Below are positions 18,001 through 27,212 of a stretch of DNA of 53,714 nucleotides, piece by piece (position 1 is the first letter of the stretch; every line of letters starts with the position of its first letter). The stretch lies in NCBI GenBank assembly GCA_024998625.1, contig JACOEL010000026.1, positions 1 to 53,714 of the forward strand. Reading direction: 5' to 3'. The position numbers and the translations under genes were made by a program. The notes below the pieces were generated by a model. That model was given only the letters and a program-made list of their open reading frames with translations. It made no database searches and was not told where the DNA came from. Source of the DNA: Nitrospira sp. Its GTDB lineage: Bacteria > Nitrospirota > Nitrospiria > Nitrospirales > Nitrospiraceae.

Positions 18001-18956
18001 CGTAGCGCGGTGAGGCTGTAGCCGTCAGCATAGAGCGTGCGGGGCTCGGGTTTCGCCTTTTCGGGATGAAGGAGATTCCTATCTTCGGCCACCATCATGA
18101 AGATCAAGCGATAGACGAGGCGCAGAAGCTGATTGAACCAGTCGGTCAGATTGATTTCGCCGGATTTCAGCTTGGTGGCAAGATCCGGGTTGGCTTCAAG
18201 AAAGCCGGAGCCGAGCACTTTGAGCGCGAGCTGGACCTGGTCGGCAAGGCGGTCTCGTGCAACTTCGCCTTCGCGTGACCCTGCGGCGCGCCACAGCTCA
18301 AGAGCGCAGTCTGTCGCAGGTGTGCCCGCTACCCCAAATCGGCTGCGATGTATGGTGAGCCAAAGGGCGGAAAACGATGCGGCATCTTCGTTGGAAAATA
18401 TCTGTGCGAGGTCAGCTTCGATATAGGCCGGGCGGGTGAGTGAGGCATTGTCACGCATCAGTCTGATGAGGGTTCCATTCGTGACGAGCCCCCACAAGGC
18501 GTTATCGTGCTCGTTCAAATAGTCCTGAAGCGCAAAGGCTGGCGACCGCGAGCGATCCGTCGAAAGACTTGGGCTACGACGGTCGAGCTTGTCTTCAGCT
18601 GGCGGCACAACAACGATCGGTATGCGTTTCCCAGCTAAGAAAGCCAGCGGTGCCTCAGCGGGCACTAGATCATCGAAGCCAAAGGTTTCCTTCAGGAAGT
18701 CCCTGATAAAGCGACACGTCGCTTCCGCCGATTGGTTTTCCAGCTTAGTAAAGGCATCGAAGTGAGATTGACCAACACGGAAAGCAGTCGAAATCTCATC
18801 CCTGATCGTAAGCCCCTTGCGAATTCCGTAACTTTCTCGGGTGTTGATATCATCTTTGGGCTCGGCAATCTGCGCGACCATGGCCGGTGCGATGAGATTG
18901 CCCTCAAGCGTGAGGGACGGCCAGGTAGACATATCACTAATGGGTTTTTGCGCCAT
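15072..18956 (-). CDS. Large N6-adenine DNA methyltransferase (Eco57I/DrmMI-like)
   Basis: 1294 aa. The SAM-binding motif I is VIDPACGSGHFLLAAARR (from ~487) and catalytic motif IV is GNPPW (NPPW at 755-758), the gamma-type N6-adenine signature. The N-terminal ~400 residues (ALWGLVTNGTLIRLMRDNAS, then ADLAQIFSNED) match the long extension seen in type IIG and DISARM class 1 methylases. The C-terminal part likely holds target recognition. No PD-(D/E)xK nuclease could be seen. The ATG follows the SNF2 stop by three bases with GAGGG as ribosome-binding site. Likely role: marking self DNA for the helicase/nuclease partners. A PglX of BREX is an alternative, but no other BREX genes are present. 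Confidence 0.88.
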   Translation of the reverse strand: MAQKPISDMSTWPSLTLEGNLIAPAMVAQIAEPKDDINTRESYGIRKGLTIRDEISTAFRVGQSHFDAFTKLENQSAEATCRFIRDFLKETFGFDDLVPAEAPLAFLAGKRIPIVVVPPAEDKLDRRSPSLSTDRSRSPAFALQDYLNEHDNALWGLVTNGTLIRLMRDNASLTRPAYIEADLAQIFSNEDAASFSALWLTIHRSRFGVAGTPATDCALELWRAAGSREGEVARDRLADQVQLALKVLGSGFLEANPDLATKLKSGEINLTDWFNQLLRLVYRLIFMMVAEDRNLLHPEKAKPEPRTLYADGYSLTALRAQCIRAATWDKHYDRFESIKIVFRALAHGEERLALPALGGLFAEDKLPHLQTARLQNKAFMDALYRLSWLSDKSGMVPVNWRAMETEELGSVYESLLELQPQLGDDGKTLAFASETAEQRGNQRKTTGSYYTPDSLVQALLDTALDPVLEKTEAEADDPAKTLLKLSVIDPACGSGHFLLAAARRIATRLARIRTEGTPSLADFRHALRDVARCCIHGVDRNPMAVELTKVALWIETVDPGLPLGFFDAQIRCGDALLGVFDLKALQDGIPDAAYKPLTGDDKDTAKYYLQVNRDTKKGQGGFDFGTGQATMPTTKPLAVDFSAFRGLPEDTVEQIDAKSKRFADLHKDQLFIRARAASDLYVAAFLLPKTGGVPSGASTHIIPTTEDVWRALDQGKILPSMSEVSKATLHARVFHWPLEFPDIMQRGGFDVVLGNPPWDVMQLGEEEYFATRKPEIAALTGAARKKAIAALEHDDPAAFAQFTRDKRQFESSNEFARESGRFDLTARGKVNTYSLFAELFANLARQRAGVIVPTGIATDFTTRFFFEDLVRSRRIVSALMFDNAWKIFPAIHPDTPFALLTIGATEQPAEFASYLLSTEHLADRERRYRLFPEEIMSINPNTKTAPLFRSRADAELTAKIYANVPVLIDEGTGANGNPWGVEFRQGLFNMTSDSHLFRTAAQLAAEGFARDSTDWRRGSDRLVPLYEAKMIHQFDHRWAGYAGNGEDSADIGPEQKADPGFEPAPRYWVPDSEVTDRLASKGWRRNWLMGWRDITNATNERTVIATVIPRVGVGNNLPLMLFSTAADPRRLASLAGSLSSLACDFATRFKVGGTHLNFFIYQQLPILPPAFYTESRLAFIVPRVLELTYTSHSLAPFARDLGHDGPPFAWDEDRRAHLRADLDAFYARAYGLIRDELRYILDPADVKGPDYPSETFRVLKEREIREYGEYRTRRLVLAAWDRLEARDEFTAMGM

Positions 18957-18959
18957 GAC

Positions 18960-21725
18960 TTAGCCCTCGCCTGGCATCAAGACGAACAGGCCAATCACAT
19001 CAGGCGGATGAACGGCCTCAACAGTTACTCGCGATGCGGAACCTGCAGCGACGCGAAGGCGGGCATGGTCATGCATCAGGTCATCAGCCCGTGACTGGAC
19101 AAAATCAGCCAACGGCCCTTCCAGAAGGCTTGGGAGGTTTTCCTTTGCTTTAGTGACAAACCGCTCGCGGGCAGATGGTGCCAAATCAGCTGAAGCCGGT
19201 GTATTGAGAAGGTTTCGTGCAACTTCGCCAGTGGCAACAATTATATTTCCCTGAAGCGCGACTAGGGCAGCCTCTTCTGCAAGAAGAAGGCGTTCTTTGC
19301 GGGCGTGGACAGTTAACTTATATCGAATGCGAAGCAATGCAAGGCGAGTCATCTGCTGAACGGCGCTGGTTGGCCAAGCACCTACCCGTCCGATGCCAAG
19401 ACCAGAAAGTGATTGAGGGTCGAGGGATGCTTCGACCAGTGCGTCGGCCAGAGTTGTTGTCAGGGGATGTGTCCTAGTTAAGAGTGTCGTCCCTGCCGGG
19501 ACTGGATCAGCCGTTGCGAGGCGAACGGAACCCATTATGTTTCTTTGAGAGAGTCGTTCTTTTAAGGTATTTTCAAGCGCGTGGACGTGTGCTAACAGAA
19601 AGGACTTCCGGGCTTCGAGCGGAACACCAAATCGCGACATAGCCTGCTCGATAAACAATTTAACATCGGCAGGCGATCCCAGCAGCGATTGTGCTTTCTG
19701 CCATTCGGGAGCAACCTCTTGAGGTTTCATCGCATTTTGAGCGAATCGAGCGCGGGATTTTTTCTCGTTTTCAGAAGTGTCGCGCCAACGCGTCTCCATC
19801 ACCTGTTGCTTATCATCAAGCCCGAGGTCAAGGGCCAATTGGCGGTTGTTGCCCCGGCGCAGCATCATTGAGGCCAATAGAGCATCAGTGACAGGTCCAC
19901 GTTCGTCTGGCAGCGGAACCGTCACGCCCGTGGCTTTTCTGATCTCCTCGGCTTTACGAAGTATAACGTCGAGAACTGCGCCATCGATCGCACTGTCTGG
20001 TGAGAACATCATGATAGACCGAACGAGTTCGGCAGGTTGCCCAAACCGATCGACGCGGCCTTCTCGCTGCTGATGCCGAGTTGGATTCCAGGAGAGGTCA
20101 TAATGGATCACCGTGTCAAACAGTTGCTGAAGGTTAATCCCCTCAGAGAGGCAATCCGTTGCAACCAAGATTCGTTGTACTTCCTTGGCGTCATCGGAGG
20201 GGGCCATGGCAGCAACGCGGTCACGGCGCTCGTCTGGTGTGAGAACGCCGGTAACGGCTTCAATGGTGAGTTTTGGAAACGCTTTACGCAATCCATCGCG
20301 AACATGTTCTGCGGTTGCCAGATAACGACAAAAGACGACCGGATTTGCCCCTGATTTAATGAGGGGCTTCACGGTCTCGACCAGGGCTGATAGTTTGGGA
20401 TCTGGTTTTTGGACAAGCTCTTTGGCACGCTCCAGTAACGCTAAAAGCGCAGGGTCGGTATTAAACAAAGCGCTCGGTTCAATGTCCACGGCGTCTTCTT
20501 CGTCTCCATCTTCATCATAAATCTGATCTTCGAGACGATCGTGCTCAGTGATAGCCCGATTCCATAGGGCACTGAGAGCAGCGTTCGGGGAAGAGCCAAT
20601 GCACCTCATCAAGGCGAGAGTGCCCCAAAAAGCTAACCGCCGCTCGCGCTGACCTTGACCGGCTTTTGAGACGACGCCAAAACAGTAGTCCAGAACAGCT
20701 TCATGAAACTCGAGGTATTCCTGTGATAGTCGGTAAGGGTGTTCCGTTGTTTCGTGCTTTGGAAAGGTCCGGTCTTCCCTCCACTCACCTGAAATGAGAT
20801 CAATGCGGCGGCGCTGGACGAAATGTCGAGCAAGACGCTCACGATATTTGGTGTCATCAAAGTCCATGGCGGCAAAAGACGGGTCGATCAGGGAAAGCAG
20901 TCGTGCGAAGGCCTGTTCATCTCCTGAGTGCGGGGTGGCGGTCAGCATGATCAGTCGCCGCTCAGGATCGCGAGCCAGTCCGGAAAGCAGATCGAAGCGT
21001 TGTTGTTTACCTTTATGGGTGCCCACGCATGCGTGCGCCTCATCAACAATCACAAAATCAGGACAGGCGCGAGCAAATGCATCCCGGCGTTTTTCGGCCT
21101 TGATGTAGTCAAGACTGACCACTGTGTAGGGATAGGCTTCAAACAACGTCTGGGCAAGAGGGAGGTCACGTTCCAATCGGGCGGCAGTGCCTGACGTGAC
21201 AGGCACTGCCTCAATGCCAAAGCGGATGTTAAGTTCCAGAACCCACTGTTCGACAAGGTGCGGTGGGCACAGTACCGAGAACGCTTCGACTTCGCCGCGG
21301 TCCATTAGTTCGCGTAAAATAAGCCCCGCTTCAATCGTTTTGCCGATACCAACGTCGTCTGCGATGAGCAGACGAGGGACCTGCAAGCGAAGAGCCATCA
21401 GGAGAGGCACGAGTTGGTAGATGTGCGGGTGAAAAGACAGCTGTGCCGCTGACCGAAACGGGCCAGCCCCGCGCCGTAGTGTCAGTCGAAAAGCATCCGC
21501 GAGCAGTGCAGCTTTAGACTGGACGGTCATTACAGCATCAGAGGGTAGCGCGAAGTGGGCAGGTTCGACTGGCAGTATCTCCAGTGTAGGATCAAGAATG
21601 ACGATATCGTTTTCGCTGCCCGAGAGGGGACGCAGAGCCAGTATGCCCTCGCGAGGCGAAGGAAGTGCGACCCATTCGCGACTGCGCGCACGAACCAGAT
21701 CTCCAGGGGCGAATGGAACGGTCAT
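18960..21725 (-). CDS. SNF2/RapA-type DNA helicase (DrmD-like)
   Basis: 921 aa from ATG 21725, which has AAAGGG at the right distance inside the upstream stop context; an in-frame start at 21749 would overlap the helicase gene. Motif I is IADDVGIGKTIEAG (about 121-134), motif II VDEAHA (DEAH 228-231), motif III LTATPHSG (261-268). The C-terminal lobe carries ATDCLSEGINLQ and HQQREGRVDRFGQ. This is the SWI2/SNF2 layout of DISARM class 1 DrmD proteins. It should translocate on double-stranded DNA using ATP. Genes on both sides are within four bases, so all are co-transcribed. DrmD homology is by pattern, not by search. Confidence 0.88.
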   Translation of the reverse strand: MTVPFAPGDLVRARSREWVALPSPREGILALRPLSGSENDIVILDPTLEILPVEPAHFALPSDAVMTVQSKAALLADAFRLTLRRGAGPFRSAAQLSFHPHIYQLVPLLMALRLQVPRLLIADDVGIGKTIEAGLILRELMDRGEVEAFSVLCPPHLVEQWVLELNIRFGIEAVPVTSGTAARLERDLPLAQTLFEAYPYTVVSLDYIKAEKRRDAFARACPDFVIVDEAHACVGTHKGKQQRFDLLSGLARDPERRLIMLTATPHSGDEQAFARLLSLIDPSFAAMDFDDTKYRERLARHFVQRRRIDLISGEWREDRTFPKHETTEHPYRLSQEYLEFHEAVLDYCFGVVSKAGQGQRERRLAFWGTLALMRCIGSSPNAALSALWNRAITEHDRLEDQIYDEDGDEEDAVDIEPSALFNTDPALLALLERAKELVQKPDPKLSALVETVKPLIKSGANPVVFCRYLATAEHVRDGLRKAFPKLTIEAVTGVLTPDERRDRVAAMAPSDDAKEVQRILVATDCLSEGINLQQLFDTVIHYDLSWNPTRHQQREGRVDRFGQPAELVRSIMMFSPDSAIDGAVLDVILRKAEEIRKATGVTVPLPDERGPVTDALLASMMLRRGNNRQLALDLGLDDKQQVMETRWRDTSENEKKSRARFAQNAMKPQEVAPEWQKAQSLLGSPADVKLFIEQAMSRFGVPLEARKSFLLAHVHALENTLKERLSQRNIMGSVRLATADPVPAGTTLLTRTHPLTTTLADALVEASLDPQSLSGLGIGRVGAWPTSAVQQMTRLALLRIRYKLTVHARKERLLLAEEAALVALQGNIIVATGEVARNLLNTPASADLAPSARERFVTKAKENLPSLLEGPLADFVQSRADDLMHDHARLRVAAGSASRVTVEAVHPPDVIGLFVLMPGEG

Positions 21726-21729
21726 GAGC

Positions 21730-24700
21730 TTACCCTTTAAGCAAAGCAATCATGGCAGGAGGGATGCCCCCTGCACTGTTGTCTGGCAGTTCGAAGAGCG
21801 TCCAACCCTTGGTTTCTGCGTTCTCACGGACTGTTGGTGTGACGGGGGTCAGTGATGCGGCGACAAAATGATTGCGCCAGACAAAGTGGAGTGTGTATTC
21901 GCCGAACGTCAGAGTGGCGATATCGGGTTCTGGAATGCCAGCATGTTTAAAGGCGACCTTCCAATCACCGGTGTCAGGTGTACTCGGAGACGAGGCGGCC
22001 ATGACAAGCTCACCCCTTGCCAGATCGACCAACAGCTGCTTTGCCTCAAGACTGCTTCGATCGATCATCTCATGATCGGGTTGATTGAAATACGATAGAA
22101 GGCAGCGATAACAACCGCGGACACAGGCTTCTTCTGTGCGATCCGCAAGGATGCTGGCATCTCCCGTCGCGACCGCTTCCTCAACCCTGTCGAAGTGCAT
22201 GAGGGTAAGGGCTTCTTTCGCGACCTTGCGAATGGCAGTGGGATCCTCGACAAGCCGGTTCAGGACGCCGGCGCCACCCTCCGTCGCCTCATACGCTAAA
22301 ATCGACCGTCGGTTATCCCGAGCAGGCAAGGGCTCGCCAAGAATCTCGCCTTCCTCAAGCTGAAAGACGACTTCAATGCCGCGCAGCAAGGCATGATGAA
22401 GAGTTGTGATGGTTGCAGGAGTGTAGGCACTAGGGTCAGAGAAGCGGAACAGAAGCGCGTTCTTGCGATCTCGTACAATGGGGACGATACGAACAGGCAC
22501 AATAACATCTGGCGGCGGGTCAACGTCCGGATCCTCATCTTCAACTTTAGCCCAGTAGCCACTGCGGGGGTCGATGTTGAATCCGAAGACCGTTTTGTTT
22601 TTGCGGCGTTTCAATCCTTTATTGAGACGACTAATCTCAGCACTGTTGGCGTATTGGAGCGCGAAAATTGGTTTCGTGTCACAGCAAAACTCCGCTTCAG
22701 TTGTGTGAATACGACCATCCCGCATAGGCCAGGAGAAGATCGTCTGAATATCAAAGCCCTGACGCACCCTTTCTTCGTCATTGGCCGTGATCCGCTCGGC
22801 AGGAGCGGCTTCAACGTTATCAATTCGTAAGGTCCGTTGCACCGGAATCTGGCCGGCCATTGACGTGGTGCACGCATGACACCGTTCTACTTCGCCTTCG
22901 TGGCAGGCACCACAGTTCGAGCAGATAAACAAATCCTTGGTGGCCAACTCAGACCCATCGCTGTTGCGGGCTTCAGGCGGAAGCTTCGCTTTCATTACGC
23001 GATAGGCGCGGCCCTCATGATAAATCAAACTACGAGGACCAAACTCTGAGATCGCAAGGAATCGAGCCCGCTGCAGGAATGACCCGGACTTTCCTTCGCC
23101 GGGAATGAAGGCGTAGAGCGGGAGGCGCGGAAAATTATAGCCAGGCAGAAATCCCTCGGTCGCCAGATAGCGATAGGAATAGAAATCCGATCCGTTCGAG
23201 GCTTTGCCTTGCTCCAGTATGGATATCTGATCACTGGCCTGCATCTGAGCAGCTTTTATCTTGCGCCGATCCGCGCCTGAAAGGCCGGTGATTTCCGAGC
23301 GGGCGTTCGCCTCCATGAGCTGCGTTCGCGCAGAATTAAATAATTCGCGCCATCGATCGAAGGCTCTATCAAACGCTTCGGGAGCCTGCACGGCAACTGC
23401 GCGGACAAATTCCTCTGGGACTCCCATCCAGGAAGGTTGGGTGCCACCGACGGCTGCGAGGATCTGGCCCAGAACGCGTTTCATGGGAACCTGCGACTTT
23501 GCGGCAAGTGACGGTTGGCGAATGAGTTGGAGGATGTCCTGCTTCAGCGGGTAATTGTCCTGCTTCAGATCAAGAATGTCAGGAATATCGGGGGACAGCG
23601 CGAGTTTGGCCTCCGCCAGCCAGACTGCATGCAGATGTGATCGAACCAATTCTTCGTTCACGATATCGAGGGCGGGCGGGCGAACAACCCCGGCAACCAT
23701 CTCATCACGGCGCCCAAAGAAATACTGGTCATGCGGTGACTGTGCAGCACAATAAGTGACGATAGCGGCCGCCTGGCCAGAGCGTCCTGCACGGCCTGCC
23801 CGCTGCGCATAATTCGCTGGCGTCGGTGGGACGTTGCGGAGATAGACCGCGTTGAGGGCTGAAATATCAACGCCAAGTTCCATGGTGGGCGAGCAGAAGA
23901 GGGCCGGGAGGAACTGGTCAGATTCTCCCGCTGCTTTCAGCTCAGCGGTATGTTCTTTTAACTTTGCCTTATCGTCATCCTCGAACCGAAACCGCCATTC
24001 CCTCCATTCCCGTTGCTTTTGAGAAACCTGAGCGGTGTGTTCTCGGCCTTCAAGTCCAGCATAACTGTTACGACCTGATTTGAGGTCTGCTGCGATCGCG
24101 AGATATAATTCATGGAAATAGCGGTTGCCTTGAGGCGTACCTGTGCGGATGGCTGCTCCTGGGACGATCCGGATAGCAGAAGGCGACAGCTGCCAGCCAT
24201 GAAGATCGGCCTCGATTTGCACCAGAGAAACCAGGCCTTCTCGTGCCAACATCTCCATGAGTCCGGTCATTACGGTGAGAAAGTCGTTTCGCTTGAGTTT
24301 TTTACCAATGACACTTTGTTTGTTAATGCGTCTGCCAATGCGGGAATTGTGGCCTCCGCGGATTATGGTCTGTTCCTGTCGAAGACCCACCTGCTCTTTG
24401 CCAGGGGCTTGGAGAAGTAGGGTGGTACGACTTCTTGGCGTTTCTCTCTGATCAATGGCCCACGGGGTGCGCAAGAGATTTCTGGATTTTTGTCCGACGG
24501 TATCCAAAACAGTGAGATCCAGTGCTTCGGTACTGATCGCGAGCCCTTCCACCATCGCAGTGAGAATTTCTTTCAACACCTTTTTTCTAGCCGTCAGATC
24601 GAGCGTTCCCAGCTCAGGCAACACCGCCGCCATGGCGTCGCGGTTGTTCGCGACTTCCTCGAGTCCAATGAACTCAACATCGATCATGTTGAGCATAACG

Positions 24701-26904
24701 AGGCCAGGGTTGGTATACCGCCAGCCTCGGCGCAAATCTGTCCAGACGCGATTCGCGAGAACTTTGGCCAGAGCGCGCTGTGCATCTTCTCGGATGACGG
24801 CGCCCGCGTCTGGATCTAACATCCAGTGAACCAATGCATTTTTGTTTGAGGCCGTGTAGCCGAGAGCTTTCAGTGTGCGGAGCCCAAACTCATCTTCGCT
24901 GATTCCTTCATCGCCAGCATCGAGAACCGCCCTGAGAATGGCCCCACGGAGGAGACTTACGAAGAGGAAGTCATTGAAATGCCCCGCCTGTAGTGCCGCA
25001 TCCTGGCGGTTGTCTGTAAATCCGAGCAGCTTGCGTTTTTCGCGCGGCACTCCGCTACTAGCACTGTTCATCCAGTGAAGCGCTGTCGAAACGAGCTGTG
25101 TAGTTGCGGAGCTTCGTCCTTCTCCTGAAAGGCCTGCTAGTTTGCTGCGTTCGCGCATACTAGGATGGGGTTGATCGAGGCAACATGGACAAAAGGCGAA
25201 GCGTCCTGGGATGAACCAGAATGGCACACCAGATGGGCTATATCGTCCATCAGGAGTGAGCGTGATCATTTGGGGCTGGCGTGATTTCCGGTTTGAGCGA
25301 AGACGTTGGACACCGTTGCGCTCTTCTCTCCAATCTTCAGGATATGTTTCAATTTCGCCTGTGAATTCATAATCCGGGTCACTATCCCCGGTCGGGGTCA
25401 AATAACCTGCAAGATCTTCTTCATGATCCTCGAGTGGGGTGTCATCGATGTTACGGGGCTGAAAGAGAGTGCCATTGTTGTCTTCAGTTTTTGTAACCAC
25501 ATGAAGTTCATGACCGCATTCGCGACAAAAACGAGTGGGATATAGACGATTGCCTGGGGCTTCAGGATCTTCAAGCTGACCCTCAAAGAGAATCCGTCTG
25601 GGGCGACTGGTTAACGTGACGAAGATCTCGCCTGCGCCCGAAATAAACCGATGCAGCTTGAAAGCAAGAAATGCTGTGGTGCCTGATCCCCCTCGCTCTT
25701 TTTCTGGCAGACTGATGCGATTAAGGAACGTTTCTAATGCCTTGCGGCAAAGTGGGGGTTCAACGCCACTATCAGCGGCGAGCAACATGACAGCGTCATT
25801 GAAGGAAAGCGGCTTCTTGCGTTTGAGTTCCTTGCCGTCCTCAAGGCCAATCGCAAGCTCTACCCAGACAGCGAGCGGATGTTGGCGCAAGATCTCGTCT
25901 GAAAGAATATCTGGGAGATCTTTGGTTATGACGTCGGCGAGCTTAGACCGAATATCATTGAGTTTCAGCCGATCATCTGTTGCACGCTGGAAGGATTCGT
26001 CGATAACAGATTCAGGACCAATTGATGACCCAAACAGTTGCGTTGCTACGTTAGCGACAGCTTCCGCTCGACCAGCACTCGATCCTTCGCTCGCCATTGT
26101 TGCCGATGTCCCGATACAGATCGGAGACGCCCCCGGGGCACATCGATTTCGAAGCCGTCGGACAAGGATGGCAACATCTGCACCCTGGCGGCCACGGTAG
26201 GTGTGCAGTTCATCAAGCACAATAAATTCCAGGCCATCGGCATTATCAATTACTTTAGTATCGATCTCATCCTGACGGGTCAGGAGAAGTTCAGCCATCA
26301 TAAAGTTGGTAAGCAGAATATCGGGCGGATTGTCAGCAATCTGCTGGCGCTCTGCTTGGCTTTCCTGGCCTGTATAACGACGGACAACAGGTTTGATATG
26401 TTCGGGCAAGCCAGATTGGGAGATAAATTTCTCAATTTCCTTAATCTGACTGTTGGCCAGGGCATTCATTGGATAAATAATAATGGCCCTGGTTTTGCGC
26501 GGACGGCTCGTCTTTCGGGCTCTCACAATGGCATCAACGATCGGCACAAAGAAGCAAAGCGACTTTCCCGACCCCGTTCCGGTCGTCACCACATAGCTTT
26601 TATTGGCACGGGCTTTGGCGATGGACTGTGCCTGGTGGCGGTAAAATCGCAGCGTTCTAGAATCATCTAGGCGAAAAATCTTCCCCGTGGCCTCGTCAAG
26701 ATCACCGGACGCAACCAAATCCTCAACGGTTGGCCCAGAGAGAAATCGTGGATTGACTGATAGGAGGGCTTCTGGCCAAAAGCGGCCGTCATCATACTGC
26801 CGTTGAATTTCCTGGCTTATATCATCGGTACGAATAGTGGTAAAGGAGCGTGAAAAACGAGCATAAGAATCGATGAGGTGATGATCGAAATCAAAAGCTT
26901 TCAT
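21730..26904 (-). CDS. Giant DEAD/DEAH helicase with C-terminal DUF1998 (MZB) domain
   Basis: 1724 aa from ATG 26904 (AGGGA ribosome-binding site); a TTG at 26937 is less likely. Helicase lobe 1 has TGTGSGKS (108-115), DELHTYRG (from 231) and GTSATMA. Lobe 2 has FCSPTMELGVDISALNAVYL and YAQRAGRAGRSGQAA. Between them lies a ~700-residue insertion with CRECGHEL and FCPCC zinc pairs. Downstream come CSNCGACHEG with CHAC, then the DUF1998 hallmark CVRGCYRCLLSY, and a short C-terminal domain that may be a degenerate nuclease fold. DruE of Druantia and the DrmA/DrmB pair of DISARM combine these same modules. First gene of the operon, four bases before the SNF2 gene. Confidence 0.9.
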   Translation of the reverse strand: MKAFDFDHHLIDSYARFSRSFTTIRTDDISQEIQRQYDDGRFWPEALLSVNPRFLSGPTVEDLVASGDLDEATGKIFRLDDSRTLRFYRHQAQSIAKARANKSYVVTTGTGSGKSLCFFVPIVDAIVRARKTSRPRKTRAIIIYPMNALANSQIKEIEKFISQSGLPEHIKPVVRRYTGQESQAERQQIADNPPDILLTNFMMAELLLTRQDEIDTKVIDNADGLEFIVLDELHTYRGRQGADVAILVRRLRNRCAPGASPICIGTSATMASEGSSAGRAEAVANVATQLFGSSIGPESVIDESFQRATDDRLKLNDIRSKLADVITKDLPDILSDEILRQHPLAVWVELAIGLEDGKELKRKKPLSFNDAVMLLAADSGVEPPLCRKALETFLNRISLPEKERGGSGTTAFLAFKLHRFISGAGEIFVTLTSRPRRILFEGQLEDPEAPGNRLYPTRFCRECGHELHVVTKTEDNNGTLFQPRNIDDTPLEDHEEDLAGYLTPTGDSDPDYEFTGEIETYPEDWREERNGVQRLRSNRKSRQPQMITLTPDGRYSPSGVPFWFIPGRFAFCPCCLDQPHPSMRERSKLAGLSGEGRSSATTQLVSTALHWMNSASSGVPREKRKLLGFTDNRQDAALQAGHFNDFLFVSLLRGAILRAVLDAGDEGISEDEFGLRTLKALGYTASNKNALVHWMLDPDAGAVIREDAQRALAKVLANRVWTDLRRGWRYTNPGLVMLNMIDVEFIGLEEVANNRDAMAAVLPELGTLDLTARKKVLKEILTAMVEGLAISTEALDLTVLDTVGQKSRNLLRTPWAIDQRETPRSRTTLLLQAPGKEQVGLRQEQTIIRGGHNSRIGRRINKQSVIGKKLKRNDFLTVMTGLMEMLAREGLVSLVQIEADLHGWQLSPSAIRIVPGAAIRTGTPQGNRYFHELYLAIAADLKSGRNSYAGLEGREHTAQVSQKQREWREWRFRFEDDDKAKLKEHTAELKAAGESDQFLPALFCSPTMELGVDISALNAVYLRNVPPTPANYAQRAGRAGRSGQAAAIVTYCAAQSPHDQYFFGRRDEMVAGVVRPPALDIVNEELVRSHLHAVWLAEAKLALSPDIPDILDLKQDNYPLKQDILQLIRQPSLAAKSQVPMKRVLGQILAAVGGTQPSWMGVPEEFVRAVAVQAPEAFDRAFDRWRELFNSARTQLMEANARSEITGLSGADRRKIKAAQMQASDQISILEQGKASNGSDFYSYRYLATEGFLPGYNFPRLPLYAFIPGEGKSGSFLQRARFLAISEFGPRSLIYHEGRAYRVMKAKLPPEARNSDGSELATKDLFICSNCGACHEGEVERCHACTTSMAGQIPVQRTLRIDNVEAAPAERITANDEERVRQGFDIQTIFSWPMRDGRIHTTEAEFCCDTKPIFALQYANSAEISRLNKGLKRRKNKTVFGFNIDPRSGYWAKVEDEDPDVDPPPDVIVPVRIVPIVRDRKNALLFRFSDPSAYTPATITTLHHALLRGIEVVFQLEEGEILGEPLPARDNRRSILAYEATEGGAGVLNRLVEDPTAIRKVAKEALTLMHFDRVEEAVATGDASILADRTEEACVRGCYRCLLSYFNQPDHEMIDRSSLEAKQLLVDLARGELVMAASSPSTPDTGDWKVAFKHAGIPEPDIATLTFGEYTLHFVWRNHFVAASLTPVTPTVRENAETKGWTLFELPDNSAGGIPPAMIALLKG

Positions 26905-26988
26905 CAGCGATCCCTGCTCATACTGTTCGGCGAGCAAGCCGCCGAATGTGTGCTGTGTCTAATATGCTTGATACGAAGAGGCGAGTAA

Positions 26989-27027
26989 CCTATAAACCAA
27001 TATTCAAGAACTATCAATGGTTTATAG
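26989..27027 (-). promoter_or_regulatory. Promoter with overlapping perfect inverted repeat, defence operon
   Basis: On the minus strand TTGATA (27012-27017) and TATAGG (26989-26994) are spaced by 17 bases, a good sigma-70-type promoter ~90 bases upstream of the helicase start. A perfect 10-bp inverted repeat, CTATAAACCA (26990-26999) and TGGTTTATAG (27018-27027), overlaps the -10 and abuts the -35. A protein bound there would block RNA polymerase, so this looks like an operator. No repressor gene lies beside it. Confidence 0.62.
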
Positions 27028-27212
27028 ATGTATTAGCGGTTCAAGAGTATAGCCATCACATTAGAGAGATGGACATCGCAACAGCAAAAATCCCTACCGG
27101 CTTGCTATTTTTTCTTTTGATAAAATCCAAAGTTGGGTGCCAGTTTACTTCATGCGGCCACGACCTGGAGGTCAATTGTGAAGCTGAGGGGACGCTCCGT
27201 GGTTTGACGGTC

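Noticed and set aside
14308-26904. Canonical DISARM or BREX operon
   Set aside because: No DrmC-type PLD protein, no separate DrmA/DrmB pair, and no PglZ, BrxC or other BREX gene. The parts are similar but the set differs.
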